DNA of 52,591 nucleotides from Anabaena subtropica FACHB-260 (GCF_014697105.1 NZ_JACJRF010000039.1:1-52591), one strand, 5' to 3'. Numbered from the stretch's first letter, positions 18,400-28,115 are shown. Made by a program: numbers and translations. The notes: generated from the letters alone by a model not told the origin.

Positions 18400-18756
18400 C
18401 TGGACTAAATAGTATTCTTGGTTGTTAGAAATGTCAGTAGATACACTTTTTTCTATAGGTACAAGTCCACCACAGCGAGTAGCTTCTCCTGGTAATTTCA
18501 GTCTAAATAAATACTCGTGTTGATATCCCTTAGGAATCTTAAATACAGCATATACTTGATGCTGACCTCGCCAAGGTTGAACTACTAGTTTTTCAGGAGA
18601 AGTATATTGTTTAGCTTTTTTTGTGGAGAAAAAACCGTATGGTTTATTACAACTCACAGTAGGCGATCGCTCTAACTTATCTGAGATGTAAGATAAGCCC
18701 ATGACACCAGCTAAACTAAGTGCAAATAATATGTAAAATAGAGATTTTTTCAGCAC
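18298..18756 (-). CDS. membrane-anchored or exported protein, unknown function
   Basis: A 152-residue protein with an N-terminal hydrophobic segment (KSLFYILFALSLAGVMGLSYI) that may be a signal peptide or single anchor. The mature part has the segment QPWRGQHQVYAVFKIPKGYQHEYLFRLKLP and two cysteines (SCNKPYG, TRCGG) that could form a disulfide outside the membrane. I do not recognise the family. Its 3' end is duplicated at about 18050-18151 as part of the tandem repeat, where both base differences from this copy are synonymous, which supports that it is a translated gene. Confidence 0.68.
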   Translation of the reverse strand: MLKKSLFYILFALSLAGVMGLSYISDKLERSPTVSCNKPYGFFSTKKAKQYTSPEKLVVQPWRGQHQVYAVFKIPKGYQHEYLFRLKLPGEATRCGGLVPIEKSVSTDISNNQEYYLVQGYLNTRIALNLIAKGKINDLKQAENWQLGYVKQ

Positions 18757-18948
18757 TTATTTAGACCTTAAATCACTGCTTTTTGTTATTTTAACCAGGA
18801 CAATCAAATGTGACAAATTCCCCGCGAGAGTTGCTGTCCCAGTCTGGTTTGTCTAAATGTGAAAATTTATACGCTATTAAAGTAGCGATCGCTTTCCTAT
18901 TGCTAAATTAACAGGGGTTATCTAAAATCAAGCTAGTAGCAAATAGTC

Positions 18949-20946
18949 ATGGTATCTACTACAATACGTTTTGCGGATATTCAAAACCATTGGGCGCGCC
19001 CATTTATTGAAGCCTTAGCAGCACGACGGATTTTGAATGGCTATCCTGATGGAACTTTTCGCCCCAATAATTCAGTCACCCGTGCTGAGTTCGCCGCTAT
19101 CATTGGGGCTGTCTTTAATGTCTCTGTTAAACGTCCCTACATCAACTTTACTGATGTCCCGGCTAATCATTGGGCGGCTGGTGCAATTAAAAAGGCTTAC
19201 GAAACTGGGTTTTTAACTGGTTATCCAGATAAAACCTTCGGTTTGAATAAACAAATTTTTAGGGGTGATATCTTCGTTTCTCTAGTCAACGGCTTGGAAA
19301 TAGCCACTAAGATAACACCCGACTTACTAGACAAATTACCCCAAATTTATCAAGATGCGGCGAATATTCCAGCTTATGGCAGAAATCAAGTTGCGATCGC
19401 TACTAGTGCAAGTTTAGTATCTAGCTTTCCCAATATCAAATCACTCAACTTTAGTACTGCGGCTACCCGTGGTGATGTAGCCGCAATTGTCTATCAAACT
19501 TTAGTGTATCTTGGTCAGGCAGAAAAAATTCCCTCTATCTATTTGGTTGTACCGCCAACATCTACTGTGCGGGTAAGCCATACTAGAGAGTTCCGGGGCG
19601 CTTGGATAACTACGGTGTGGAATAGTGATTGGCCTTCCAAGGCTGGACTTTCTGTAACTCAACAGCAAGCTGAACTAGTAGCAATTCTTACCCGCCTACA
19701 ACAGTTAAATTTCAACGCCATAATTTTGCAAGTGCGTCCAGAAGGGGATGCGGTATATGCGTCCGAGTTAGAACCTTGGAGTGCTTGGATTACTGGTACT
19801 CAAGGTAAAGCCCCAGAACCATTTTATGATCCATTGGAGTTTGCGATCGCTGAAGCCCACAAACGTAATCTCGAAGTTCATGCTTGGTTCAATCCCTACC
19901 GCGCCAAAACCAGCGTCAAGAGTGCGCCTAACGTCCGTCCTCACATATCCGTCACCAATCCAGAGGTAGTCTATCAATGGGGTAATCAATTGTGGATGGA
20001 CCCAGGAATAAAAATTGTCCAAGATAGGGCTTACAATGTCATCATTGATGTTGTCCGGCGCTACAACATAGATGCAGTCCACCTTGATGACTATTTCTAT
20101 CCCTACCCCATTTCAGGACAGACTTTCCCCGACGATAAAACCTACGCCGCATATAAATCAGCCGGGGGACAACTTAGCTTAAATGATTGGCGACGGCAAA
20201 ATGTTGATCAAATGGTGCTGCGTCTGTCTCAAGGAATTAAAGCCACAAAATCTCACGTGAAATTTGGGATTAGTCCCTTTGGGATTTATCGTCCAGGACA
20301 ACCACCAGGAATCAACGGTCTAGATGCCTATAATGTCTTGTACGCTGATGCCAAGAAATGGTTAGAACAAGGTTGGGTAGATTATTTAGCACCGCAACTA
20401 TACTGGCGTACAGACCAAACTCAGCAGAGTTACCCTGTACTTTTAAAATGGTGGACAGAAATTAACTCGAAGCGCAGACATATTTACGCCGGTAATAATA
20501 TCGGACAACTCGACGGCAAAGCTTGGAAAAATGACGAAATAGAAAAGCAAGTAAAAATCAGCCGCAACCAAACTGGAGAATCCCTCGGCAATATCTTCTT
20601 CAGTGTCAGTTCCATCATTGAAAACCGTCAAGATATCGCTGGAACCTTCCAAAACTCCTTATATAATACACCTGCGATCGTACCCGCCATGTCTTGGCAG
20701 ACTGCAACTGCACCACCTCCACCAAAAGAACTACAAGTCAGCAACCGCAGACTCAGTTGGCAACCAGGTGATAATCAACCTGTGCGTTCTTGGACACTTT
20801 ACCGTCAAAGTGGCAGTAATTGGACGCTACAGCGAGTGTTATCTGCGGGAACGACGTTTGCTACAGTCCAACCAGGAACCTATGCTGTGTGTGCAGTAGA
20901 TAGGCTAGCTAATGAGAGTCAGGGTGTAGTAATTAGCGTTAGTTGA
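18949..20946 (+). CDS. SLH-domain protein with GHL10 (DUF187) glycosidase-like domain
   Basis: A 665-residue protein. S-layer homology repeats occupy about residues 8-185: FADIQNHWARPFIEALAARRI with GYPDGTFRP and TRAEFAAII, a second with FTDVPANHWAAGAI, and a weaker third. From about residue 212 a glycosyl-hydrolase-like TIM barrel begins (REFRGAWITTVWNSDWPS), with AHKRNLEVHAWFNPYRAKT and DAVHLDDYFYPYP carrying likely acidic active-site residues. A short beta-rich C-terminal domain follows (about 590-665). SLH repeats usually anchor proteins to the cell wall, so a role in envelope polysaccharide processing is likely. No signal peptide is visible and an in-frame TAG lies 12 bp upstream of the ATG. 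Confidence 0.88.
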   Translation: MVSTTIRFADIQNHWARPFIEALAARRILNGYPDGTFRPNNSVTRAEFAAIIGAVFNVSVKRPYINFTDVPANHWAAGAIKKAYETGFLTGYPDKTFGLNKQIFRGDIFVSLVNGLEIATKITPDLLDKLPQIYQDAANIPAYGRNQVAIATSASLVSSFPNIKSLNFSTAATRGDVAAIVYQTLVYLGQAEKIPSIYLVVPPTSTVRVSHTREFRGAWITTVWNSDWPSKAGLSVTQQQAELVAILTRLQQLNFNAIILQVRPEGDAVYASELEPWSAWITGTQGKAPEPFYDPLEFAIAEAHKRNLEVHAWFNPYRAKTSVKSAPNVRPHISVTNPEVVYQWGNQLWMDPGIKIVQDRAYNVIIDVVRRYNIDAVHLDDYFYPYPISGQTFPDDKTYAAYKSAGGQLSLNDWRRQNVDQMVLRLSQGIKATKSHVKFGISPFGIYRPGQPPGINGLDAYNVLYADAKKWLEQGWVDYLAPQLYWRTDQTQQSYPVLLKWWTEINSKRRHIYAGNNIGQLDGKAWKNDEIEKQVKISRNQTGESLGNIFFSVSSIIENRQDIAGTFQNSLYNTPAIVPAMSWQTATAPPPPKELQVSNRRLSWQPGDNQPVRSWTLYRQSGSNWTLQRVLSAGTTFATVQPGTYAVCAVDRLANESQGVVISVS

Positions 20947-21016
20947 AAATAGGGAGTGGTTAGTAAAAATTATTCCCCTACTTTCCTGCAACCTCTCCAA
21001 GATATGATTCGTCTAG

Positions 21017-21075
21017 TTGGTAAAGGGTAATAGCTATTAGGTACTTTGTTACTATTAGTAATTACCCTTGACCAA
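21017..21075. terminator. long inverted repeat between convergent genes
   Basis: The arm at 21017-21031 (TTGGT then AAAGGGTAAT) is complementary, with a small mismatch, to the arm at 21061-21075 (ATTACCCTT then GACCAA), around a 29-nt loop. It separates the SLH gene from the small minus-strand gene and could stop transcription in both directions. Confidence 0.4.
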
Positions 21076-21117
21076 CCCCAACAAATATTATCAGCGTTCA
21101 AACGAACATGATATTAG

Positions 21118-21384
21118 CTAATTACAGAAATCATCTACTCTAATATCTCGCCAAATATCAGAAACTTGCCAGCCTGAGTTGCCCGCAGACTGAATTACAG
21201 GATTATCTCGTAAAGGAATATAGTGTGGTTCTTTAATGTCTAAATATAAATCTTTTTGTTCTTCAAGATTTGGTTCGGGAATATCAAAAGGATCAGGTGG
21301 CAGGTTTTGCTCTTCTGTTTCCTCCATCATCTTAATTTTTTTCAGAACTAATTTTTCAGATTTTTTTATTAGTCGTATATCCAT
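21118..21384 (-). CDS. small acidic hypothetical protein
   Basis: An 88-residue frame, rich in Glu, Asp and Pro in its middle (EETEEQNLPPDPFDIPEPNLEEQ), with no membrane segment and no recognised domain. The C-terminus ends SGWQVSDIWRDIRVDDFCN. It has its own upstream AT-rich DNA and sits beyond a hairpin that could terminate it. It may be real, but there is no independent support. Confidence 0.4.
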   Translation of the reverse strand: MDIRLIKKSEKLVLKKIKMMEETEEQNLPPDPFDIPEPNLEEQKDLYLDIKEPHYIPLRDNPVIQSAGNSGWQVSDIWRDIRVDDFCN

Positions 21385-21914
21385 TGATTTTTTATGCCTT
21401 ATACATTGAAAGAAAAAGGATAATCTAAAGACTGATTCTTAGACACACTAGTAAAGTTCTTCAAGAATCTTGAGAGAGATCCGTAAAAAGCTTTATGGTG
21501 TCTAATGTTGCAAAAATTACTCAGGAAAAACTAGAATACACCAAATTTAGGTAAAATAAAACTTATATCCTAAAAATTTTAAAGAAATTAAGAGAAGTCT
21601 AAAATCAGGGGATACTCTACTAGCATTACACCTTCTCTAATATAAAAAATATATATGTCGGCTCAATGAATATTGTACCGATGCCAGTTGTGAAGATGGC
21701 TCGAAGACGAAGACGAGATGGAAAGATAGTGGGAAAAAATATCCTTTCTGGTGCATACGCTAACCAGGATGTAGTTGATCAAATTAACAGATTTCTATTT
21801 CTGACATAGCGATCGCTTAAATCTATTATTGTTGAGCCAAGACTCAGAGTAGGAGTAGAATGCACCAATCCCCAATGCTAGGATTTGGTTAGACTCTTAC
21901 CGACCATATCTTTA
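21385..21914. other. intergenic region, mostly unassigned
   Basis: AT-rich DNA between the small minus-strand gene and xseA. The only coding candidate is the 45-codon frame at 21666-21803. A HIP1 site lies near 21808. No RNA gene or clear promoter was recognised. Confidence 0.5.
21666..21803 (+). CDS. possible 45-residue Arg-rich small protein
   Basis: ATG at 21666 opens a 45-residue frame with a basic run at residues 13-17 (five arginines, MARRRRRDGK) followed by IVGKNILSGAYANQDVVDQL. An internal ATG (residue 11) is an alternative start. There is no strong ribosome site. It is the only coding candidate in a 530-bp gap before xseA. I do not recognise it; it may be chance. Confidence 0.27.
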
Positions 21915-23177
21915 ATGGCTTCTGATTTCGCCGCTTCTGTAATTCTAGATACAGCACTTTCTGTATCTGGGTTAACTGATTATCTGCGCTTGTTGTTAGA
22001 ACATGATGAGCAACTACGGCAAGTTTGGGTAACTGGGGAAGTTTCCAGTGCTAACAATCATCGTAGTGGTTTATTTTTTACCTTACAAGACCCTGATGGT
22101 ACAGCAGCAATTAAGTGTGTGGTCTGGAATAGTCAAGTACCAAAACTGGCTCAATTACCCATCGCAGGTGAACAATTAATTGTTCTGGGTAGTATTCGCC
22201 TGTATCCGCAAAGGGGAGAGTATCAATTATCAGTATGGCAAGCTTTACCTGCTGGTGCGGGTTTACAAGCGTTGCGTTATCAACAACTTAAAAATCGTTT
22301 GCTGGCTGAGGGGTTGTTCGACCCCCAAAGAAAACGTCAGATTCCCATCCATCCGCAAACGATCGCCGTTGTTACTTCACCGACGGCTGCGGCTTGGGGT
22401 GATATCCAAAAAACTCTCAAACATCGATATCCTGGGTTACACGTTTTATTTTCTCCCGCTACAGTCCAAGGTGAACAAGCTCCAGAATCTATCGTTAGGG
22501 CGATCGCCAGGGTAGAAAAAGATGGTCGCGCCCAGGTGCTGATTCTATCACGGGGTGGTGGTGCGGTTGAGGAATTGGCTTGCTTTAATGATGAACGGGT
22601 AGTCCGCGCCGTGGCTGAGTGTTCCATACCTGTGGTGACGGGAATTGGTCATCAACGAGACGAGTCTTTGGTAGATTTGGTGGCGGATGTTTGTGTACAT
22701 ACCCCAACGGCGGCGGCAGAAATGGTTGTACCTTCCCTGGCAGAGTTATATACTCAACATCGGCAGCGAGTAGCAGCTTTACATGAAGTTTTGCTCAACT
22801 CCCAAACTTCGGCGGAAAATCAATTACAAACATTACGCAATCGTTTGCGGAATCTGCGCTTAGATAGGCATTTACAGCAAGAAGCGCAAAAATTAACTTG
22901 GCAGCGTCAGCAATTGTTACAGTTAATGTTGGGGCGATCGCAACAAGCCAAGCAACACTTAGAACTTTTGCGACAAAAATTAATTAGCCTTGACCCGAAA
23001 GCAGTATTACAGCGTGGTTATGCGGTGGTTAGACAAGAAAATGGGGCGATCGCTCGTAATGCAATTCAATTAACTGTAGACCAAGAATTATTGATTCAAT
23101 TGGCACAGGGTGAAGTTAAAGTAAAAGTGATAGAGGTTAAAAATTCAGCACAACAAACAGGCAATGGTCAAACGTAA
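21915..23177 (+). CDS. xseA: exodeoxyribonuclease VII large subunit
   Basis: XseA is the catalytic subunit of exonuclease VII, which degrades single-stranded DNA from both ends. ATG 21915 is chosen over an upstream TTG (21885), giving 420 residues. The N-terminal OB-fold includes [33 protein letters not shown]. The nuclease core has [58 protein letters not shown] long coiled-coil region (about 270-360) binds XseB, and a C-terminal QRGYAVV segment closes it. It overlaps xseB by 14 bp, indicating translational coupling. Confidence 0.96.
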   Translation: MASDFAASVILDTALSVSGLTDYLRLLLEHDEQLRQVWVTGEVSSANNHRSGLFFTLQDPDGTAAIKCVVWNSQVPKLAQLPIAGEQLIVLGSIRLYPQRGEYQLSVWQALPAGAGLQALRYQQLKNRLLAEGLFDPQRKRQIPIHPQTIAVVTSPTAAAWGDIQKTLKHRYPGLHVLFSPATVQGEQAPESIVRAIARVEKDGRAQVLILSRGGGAVEELACFNDERVVRAVAECSIPVVTGIGHQRDESLVDLVADVCVHTPTAAAEMVVPSLAELYTQHRQRVAALHEVLLNSQTSAENQLQTLRNRLRNLRLDRHLQQEAQKLTWQRQQLLQLMLGRSQQAKQHLELLRQKLISLDPKAVLQRGYAVVRQENGAIARNAIQLTVDQELLIQLAQGEVKVKVIEVKNSAQQTGNGQT

Positions 23178-23397
23178 GACTAATTCTAATTCTGAAGCTG
23201 TTAGCGATTGGAATTATGAGGCAAAGGTTGCAGAAATAGAAGCAATTATCTCTCGCATTGAATCGGGAGAGTTGGAATTAGAAGCAGTATTTGACCAGTT
23301 TGCTCATGCTGTAGAATATTTACGTCAATGTGAAACTTTTTTACACCAGCGACAACAACAGGTGGATTTATTAATTGAAACTTTGAGTGATGAGTAA
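23164..23397 (+). CDS. xseB: exodeoxyribonuclease VII small subunit
   Basis: A 77-residue partner of XseA. The family pattern is clear: [24 protein letters not shown] followed by [19 protein letters not shown]. Both segments form helices that wrap the XseA coiled coil. It starts within the last codons of xseA. Confidence 0.95.
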   Translation: MVKRKTNSNSEAVSDWNYEAKVAEIEAIISRIESGELELEAVFDQFAHAVEYLRQCETFLHQRQQQVDLLIETLSDE

Positions 23398-23820
23398 GTA
23401 ATTCAAAATGATTAGGTAAGTAACTAAGCATTAAAGACAAATAAGTAGGTAGACACAATTAAATATCAAATCAACTTTTGTTCGTAGTGAGCGATTCATC
23501 GCTCTCTTACCAGATTTTAAAGGGCTAAAACCCTTACTACGAGCTTTTGTTTTATTAAGCCTTTCTACTTAGTACGAAACTGTCAAGACTGTCACCTGTC
23601 ACCTGTTCCCTCTCACCTTTCCCCTACTACAATTTTGTCTTTCGAGGAAATTCCTGCACTAGTAAGAATACACAGGAGCCAAAATCTGGTAGATTAACTC
23701 GGAACGTAAATTGTATCTATTATTTTTCATCTGTCAGCTTTTGGATTTATTCAATGGCTGTGCTATTTTTCCTGAATTTGCGTTTCAGCACTTATAACTA
23801 TTAACTGAGGAGATAAAGCC
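23398..23820. other. intergenic region with dispersed hairpin repeat
   Basis: No gene was recognised. It contains the hairpin repeat at 23482-23542 and a pyrimidine-rich stretch (CACCTGTCACCTGTTCCC at about 23593) typical of non-coding repeats. The ATG of spp follows an AGGAG-like ribosome site (GAGGAG at about 23809). Confidence 0.6.
23482..23542. repeat. nested-hairpin dispersed repeat, copy A
   Basis: Outer arms TCGTAGT and ACTACGA enclose two inner hairpins, GAGCGAT-TC-ATCGCTC and AGGG-CTAAAA-CCCT. Related elements stand at 32849-32896 and 34587-34643. Confidence 0.65.
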
Positions 23821-24570
23821 ATGAAACCATTTCTTTTTGTCACTGACTTGGATCATACTTTCGTGGGTAATGACACAGCTCTTACGCAACTAAGTGACAT
23901 ACTGATTCAGCATCGCCAAGAATACGGTACGAAGATAGTTTATGCTACTGGGCGATCGCCTGTCTTATACCAAGAGCTACAAGTAGAACAAAATCTCATA
24001 AAACCAGATGCGTTAGTCCTTTCTGTCGGGACGGAAATATATCTAGATGGTAGTGGTAATCCTGATTCTGGTTGGTCAGAAGTCCTCGCTGATGGTTGGA
24101 ATCGGGAACTAGTATTATCCATAACTGAGCAATTCTCTGAGTTAGTCCTGCAACCAGACTCAGAACAACGTCCCTTTAAAGCAAGTTTTTTCCTACATCA
24201 AGAAGCGGCTATCAGTGTGTTACCAAAACTTGAGGCAGAGTTAGAGAAATATGAACTTAATATAAAGTTAATTTATAGTAGCGGTATAGACCTTGACATT
24301 GTACCATTTAACAGCGATAAAGGTCAGGCAATGCAGTTTCTTCGTCAAAAGTGGGAATTTGCAGCAGAAAGAACAGTTGTTTGCGGTGATTCAGGTAATG
24401 ATATTGCTTTGTTCGCTGTGGGCAACGAAAGGGGAATCATCGTCGGGAATGCCCGACCAGAGTTGCTCCAGTGGCACAATGAGTATCCCGCAGACCATCG
24501 CTACCTGGCAAAAGATTCTTGTGCAGGTGGAATTATTGAAGGACTCAAATATTTTGGTTTCCTAGAATGA
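23821..24570 (+). CDS. spp: sucrose-phosphate phosphatase
   Basis: A 249-residue HAD-superfamily phosphatase that removes phosphate from sucrose-6-phosphate, the last step of sucrose synthesis. The catalytic motif I is DLDHTF with Asp9 and Asp11. Motif II Thr lies in YATGRSP, and motif IV is [12 protein letters not shown]. The cap contains DIDIVP-like text ([17 protein letters not shown]) characteristic of sucrose-6F-phosphate phosphohydrolases. Length matches cyanobacterial SPP. It overlaps ruvA by 4 bp, an unrelated gene that is probably translated from the same message. Confidence 0.9.
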   Translation: MKPFLFVTDLDHTFVGNDTALTQLSDILIQHRQEYGTKIVYATGRSPVLYQELQVEQNLIKPDALVLSVGTEIYLDGSGNPDSGWSEVLADGWNRELVLSITEQFSELVLQPDSEQRPFKASFFLHQEAAISVLPKLEAELEKYELNIKLIYSSGIDLDIVPFNSDKGQAMQFLRQKWEFAAERTVVCGDSGNDIALFAVGNERGIIVGNARPELLQWHNEYPADHRYLAKDSCAGGIIEGLKYFGFLE

Positions 24571-25208
24571 TTAGCTATCTTAAAGGTATAGTCGCCGGTA
24601 TTCAAAACGTAGGCAGCAATCGCGTGATTCTCACTCTAGAAGTGAACGGTATGGGGTATGATTTGCAAATTCCCCAACGCCTAGCCAAGCAATTACCCAC
24701 AACTGGAGACCTGGTACAAATCTTCACCCATTACCAAATTCGGGAAGAAGTACCTTTACTTTATGGGTTCTCCTCTCCAGCCGAACGGGATTTATTCCGC
24801 CACTTGTTAACAGTTAGTGGTGTGGGTGCAGCTTTAGCGATCGCTCTTTTAGACACATTGGAACTACCAGATTTAGTCCAAGCCATCATCGCTGCTAATA
24901 CGCAAATCCTCATTCAAGCCCCAGGCGTGGGTAAAAAAATCGCCGAACGCATTTGTTTGGAACTCAAAGCCAAATTAATCGAATGGCGCAAATCAGCAGG
25001 CTTCTTCGTCGCCACCGAAGGCCCAGCCCCCGGTATTCTCGAAGAAGTGCAAATGACCCTATTCGCCTTGGGATACACCGCCCATGAAGTTAGCCACGCT
25101 TTACACGTAGTCAGCGAAGACATCGGATTACCCAAAGATGCCTATGTAGAAGACTGGATCAAACAAGCGATCGCTCATCTCAGTAGTAGTGAGCAAGTTA
25201 GTCCATAA
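24567..25208 (+). CDS. ruvA: Holliday junction DNA helicase subunit RuvA
   Basis: RuvA binds Holliday junctions and loads the RuvB motor for branch migration. The N-terminal OB domain reads [22 protein letters not shown]; the middle has two helix-hairpin-helix motifs ([16 protein letters not shown] and [19 protein letters not shown]); the C-terminal UBA-like domain ([17 protein letters not shown]) contacts RuvB. 213 residues is the normal size. It starts within the spp stop codon (ATGA overlap). Confidence 0.96.
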   Translation: MISYLKGIVAGIQNVGSNRVILTLEVNGMGYDLQIPQRLAKQLPTTGDLVQIFTHYQIREEVPLLYGFSSPAERDLFRHLLTVSGVGAALAIALLDTLELPDLVQAIIAANTQILIQAPGVGKKIAERICLELKAKLIEWRKSAGFFVATEGPAPGILEEVQMTLFALGYTAHEVSHALHVVSEDIGLPKDAYVEDWIKQAIAHLSSSEQVSP

Positions 25209-25341
25209 GGGACTTCCAGAAAATAAAATATTCAATGGGTGAGAGCAAATATTATCGTGGGATTTTTTCTCCCCTGCTTCCCCTGCTTCCCCTGCCTCCC
25301 CTGCTCACCAAAGCGGTTGTATATTTTTTAGTTGGAAGTCC
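25206..25341. repeat. MITE-like element with inverted ends
   Basis: The stretch begins TAAGGGACTTCCAGA (25206-25220, overlapping the ruvA stop) and ends with TTGGAAGTCC (25332-25341), so its ends are inverted copies of GGACTTCCA. The same 15-mer occurs inverted at 30773-30787, with a similar AT-rich flank. A 9-bp tandem array lies inside (25271-25306). There is no coding capacity. Confidence 0.5.
25271..25306. repeat. tandem repeat, four 9-bp units
   Basis: Four units of CCCCTGCTT or one- or two-base variants (the third has TGCCT, the fourth TGCTC). Confidence 0.85.
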
Positions 25342-25357
25342 ATAATCATGGGTTATT

Positions 25358-25378
25358 AGTCAACAGTCAACAGTCAAC
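25358..25378. repeat. AGTCAAC heptamer tandem repeat, three units
   Basis: Three perfect AGTCAAC units, ending 7 bp before the ATG of bioF. This is the short-tandem-repeat class common in Anabaena/Nostoc. It occupies the place where a ribosome site would be expected. Confidence 0.85.
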
Positions 25379-25385
25379 ACTCTCC

Positions 25386-26543
25386 ATGACAGATCCCTAT
25401 GATTGGTTACAACACTCGCTCTTAACTATCCATCGGGCAGACTGGTATCGTTCAGTGCAGACAATACACGGTCTTCCTGGTGCAACTGTGGTTTTAGGAG
25501 GGGAAGAGGTAATTAATTTTGCCAGTAATGATTATTTGGGGTTGGCTGGGGATGAACGCTTGATAGCGGCGGCGGTGGTTGCTACTCAAGAGTTTGGGAC
25601 TGGGAGTACTGGTTCAAGATTACTAAGTGGACATCGAGAACTGCATGGGGAATTGGAAAGAGCGATCGCCTCTCTAAAACAAACAGAAGATGCGTTAGTG
25701 TTTAGTTCTGGATATCTAGCCAATATCGGAGCGATCGCGGCTTTAGTCGGTAAGCGTGATTTAATATTGTCTGACCAGTACAATCATTCCAGTCTCAAAA
25801 ATGGGGCAATTCTTAGTGGGGCGACAGTGATCGAATATTCCCACTGTGATGTGACAGAACTCAAAACCCAATTGCACCAGCAACGGCAAAATTACCGACG
25901 TTGTTTAATTCTCACCGATAGTGTCTTCAGCATGGATGGGGATTTATGCCCTCTACCAGCCTTGTTGGATTTGGCTGAGGAATTTCGCTGTATGCTACTA
26001 GTTGATGAAGCTCACGCCACTGGTGTCATGGGTGCAACTGGTGCTGGATGTGTAGAACATTTTGGATGTACGGGTAGGCAATTAATACAAATTGGTACTT
26101 TGAGTAAAGCCCTTGGTAGTTTAGGTGGGTATGTCGCAGGAAGTCATACTTTGATTGACTATTTGCGAAATCGCTCCCCTAGTTGGATTTACACCACTGG
26201 TTTATCACCCGCAGATACAGCCGCAGCCTTAGCCGCAATCAATATAATTCGACAAGAACCACAACATCTGATGCAGTTGTGGCAAAATGTCAATTACTTA
26301 AGAACATTATTGCTGGAATTACCAAACCTGAAATTACTGCCATCAGCATCGCCTATACTATGTTTTCAATTACCCAGCGCAGCCGAGGCGCTACAAGTGG
26401 GTAAACAACTCAAACAAGCAGGAATTTTTGCTCCGGCTATTCGTCCCCCCACAGTTCCCACCAGTCGAATCAGAATATCTTTGATGGCTACCCATAAGAC
26501 AACACATATAGAAAAATTGGCAGCAGTATTGAACGGAATATAG
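25386..26543 (+). CDS. bioF: 8-amino-7-oxononanoate synthase (biotin synthesis)
   Basis: BioF condenses pimeloyl-thioester with L-alanine, using pyridoxal phosphate, in biotin synthesis. ATG 25386 gives 385 residues, the usual length; the longer frame from 25332 would be translated from heptamer repeats and is unlikely. Markers are [42 protein letters not shown] and [15 protein letters not shown], which contains the PLP lysine. No other bio genes are adjacent. A homologous alpha-oxoamine synthase such as glycine C-acetyltransferase is the alternative. Confidence 0.9.
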   Translation: MTDPYDWLQHSLLTIHRADWYRSVQTIHGLPGATVVLGGEEVINFASNDYLGLAGDERLIAAAVVATQEFGTGSTGSRLLSGHRELHGELERAIASLKQTEDALVFSSGYLANIGAIAALVGKRDLILSDQYNHSSLKNGAILSGATVIEYSHCDVTELKTQLHQQRQNYRRCLILTDSVFSMDGDLCPLPALLDLAEEFRCMLLVDEAHATGVMGATGAGCVEHFGCTGRQLIQIGTLSKALGSLGGYVAGSHTLIDYLRNRSPSWIYTTGLSPADTAAALAAINIIRQEPQHLMQLWQNVNYLRTLLLELPNLKLLPSASPILCFQLPSAAEALQVGKQLKQAGIFAPAIRPPTVPTSRIRISLMATHKTTHIEKLAAVLNGI

Positions 26544-26681
26544 ACATCGACTGAATTCAATTATGCGTGACCCAAAACCCTTGGTAAAGACTTCGCTACA
26601 TCTTTACATCATGTCTGCATAAAGGCTGAAAACAAGCAATCAACAGTATTGAAGGCGCACCCTATCCTTTCCCAGTGGTAT

Positions 26682-27236
26682 CTAAGCGACCGAAAGCAGT
26701 GTCAAAATATTTTGTAGTACCAATTCTGGTATCTGATCACCGTTAATCGTCAACAGGCGACGGCGACGGTCATAATACTCTAAAATAGGAACAGTGCGAT
26801 CGTAAAAAATCTCTACTCGACGCTGCACTATTTCTGGTTGATCATCCGGCAAAGAACGCCCCAAAGAGCGATTTACCATTACTGCTTCTGGTACTTGTAA
26901 ATAAATTGCCCAATCCAACTTCTGCCCCAACTCATCAAGTAAAAAGTCCAACTCTTCAGCTTGGAAGGCAGTGCGTGGATAACCTTCCAAAACCCAGCCA
27001 TCACTCACATCAGTCTTTTTCAGTCGCAACCGGATTAATTCAATGATCATTTCGTCAGGAACTAGTTCCCCCTTAGCTACATAGGGCTGGGCGTGGCGAC
27101 CTAGTTCACTAAGATGGGAAATTGCTTCCCGTAAAATCTCGCCCGTAGAAATCTGAGGAATTTTCAAATGACTGCAAAGCCTTTGTGCTTGAGTGCTTTT
27201 CCCCGATCCTGAACCTCCCAGAATCACTAATTTCAC
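26682..27236 (-). CDS. adk: adenylate kinase
   Basis: A 184-residue nucleoside monophosphate kinase, short form without the long lid insert. The P-loop is GGSGSGKST near the N-terminus, followed by ISTGEILREAI (AMP site) and GYPRTAFQAEELDFLL. It interconverts AMP, ADP and ATP. Cyanobacteria frequently carry more than one adk; this copy is not next to ribosomal-protein genes, so it may be the additional paralogue. It is convergent with bioF. Confidence 0.88.
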   Translation of the reverse strand: MKLVILGGSGSGKSTQAQRLCSHLKIPQISTGEILREAISHLSELGRHAQPYVAKGELVPDEMIIELIRLRLKKTDVSDGWVLEGYPRTAFQAEELDFLLDELGQKLDWAIYLQVPEAVMVNRSLGRSLPDDQPEIVQRRVEIFYDRTVPILEYYDRRRRLLTINGDQIPELVLQNILTLLSVA

Positions 27237-27578
27237 AACAATTCACTCCTCAACTAGTAACATTTAGAACATAATAAGTTTGTTTTGCCCAACCCCACCA
27301 GAAATCTAACATTTAGCCAAAGAGTGCGGTTTAGGGGAGACTAAAGAAGGAAGCAGGGAGGAAGGGGAAGAAATTTAAATAAAGATTTCCTCCTTTCCCC
27401 CTTGTATACCCAATCCCCGATTCACTCTTGACTTCAGACAAACCTAGTGTTTGACTTATAAAGCAGATTGCCAGACATATAACGCTGAACCAAAATCAGA
27501 TTGATTATATAGGTAGATTTTCTACAAGAATCCCTGCAAAACCTATTTTATTTGTTGTAATTTTTTGAAATTTACCCT
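27237..27578. other. intergenic region, no gene seen
   Basis: The divergent gap between adk (minus) and the P-loop-like gene (plus). It holds a purine-rich stretch (about 27345-27370) and AT-rich DNA. No hairpin, RNA gene or repeat was recognised with confidence. Confidence 0.5.
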
Positions 27579-28115
27579 ATGGTTGCCCAGTTAGAAATTC
27601 CCAATGCAAATTCGCCCCTCAGCTTACCATATCCAATTGAAGGGCTAGTGCAAGTTTTCACTAGCTCACACCGTAACTTTTTTACCAGTGTCATGGGTCA
27701 AGCCCTGAGAATTGCTGGTCAAGGTACACCAGTCTTAATTGTGCAGTTTCTCAAAGGTGGGATCAATCAAGGACAAGACCATCCCATTCAGTTAGGTCAA
27801 AATTTAAATTGGATTCGCTGTGATTTGCCACGCTGCATTGACACCCCCCATCTAGATGAAGCGGAAAATGATTCTTTACAAAAGCTGTGGCTGCACACAC
27901 AACAAGTAGTCTACGAAGACAAATATTCTCTTGTCGTTCTAGATGAGTTAAGTTTGGCGATTCACTTTGGATTAATTCCCGAAAGTGATGTTTTGGCATT
28001 TTTAGCAAAACGCCCTCCCCATATCGATATTATTTTCACCGGCACAGAAATGCCAAAATCTATATTAGATGTGGCAGATCAAATTACAGAAATTCGTCGC
28101 AGTCATCGTCCCTAA
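27579..28115 (+). CDS. cobalamin adenosyltransferase-like protein lacking Walker A
   Basis: A 178-residue protein resembling the CobA/CobO/BtuR ATP:corrinoid adenosyltransferases. Matching parts are the region after the P-loop (ALRIAGQGTPVLIVQFLKGG), the Walker-B-like YSLVVLDELSLAIHFGLI, and RPPHIDIIFTGTEMPKSILDVADQITEIR. The P-loop itself is lost: where the family has GxGKGKTT this protein has FTSSHRNFFTS at about residues 29-39, and the family's C-terminal tail is also absent. It therefore probably does not work as an ordinary adenosyltransferase. It may be a regulatory or structural paralogue. It lies 42 bp before dcd. Confidence 0.7.
   Translation: MVAQLEIPNANSPLSLPYPIEGLVQVFTSSHRNFFTSVMGQALRIAGQGTPVLIVQFLKGGINQGQDHPIQLGQNLNWIRCDLPRCIDTPHLDEAENDSLQKLWLHTQQVVYEDKYSLVVLDELSLAIHFGLIPESDVLAFLAKRPPHIDIIFTGTEMPKSILDVADQITEIRRSHRP

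Noticed and set aside
23593-23640. Pyrimidine-rich CACCTGTC stretch as a possible regulatory RNA
   Set aside because: It looks like simple dispersed repeat DNA; no stable fold or promoter could be argued from the sequence.
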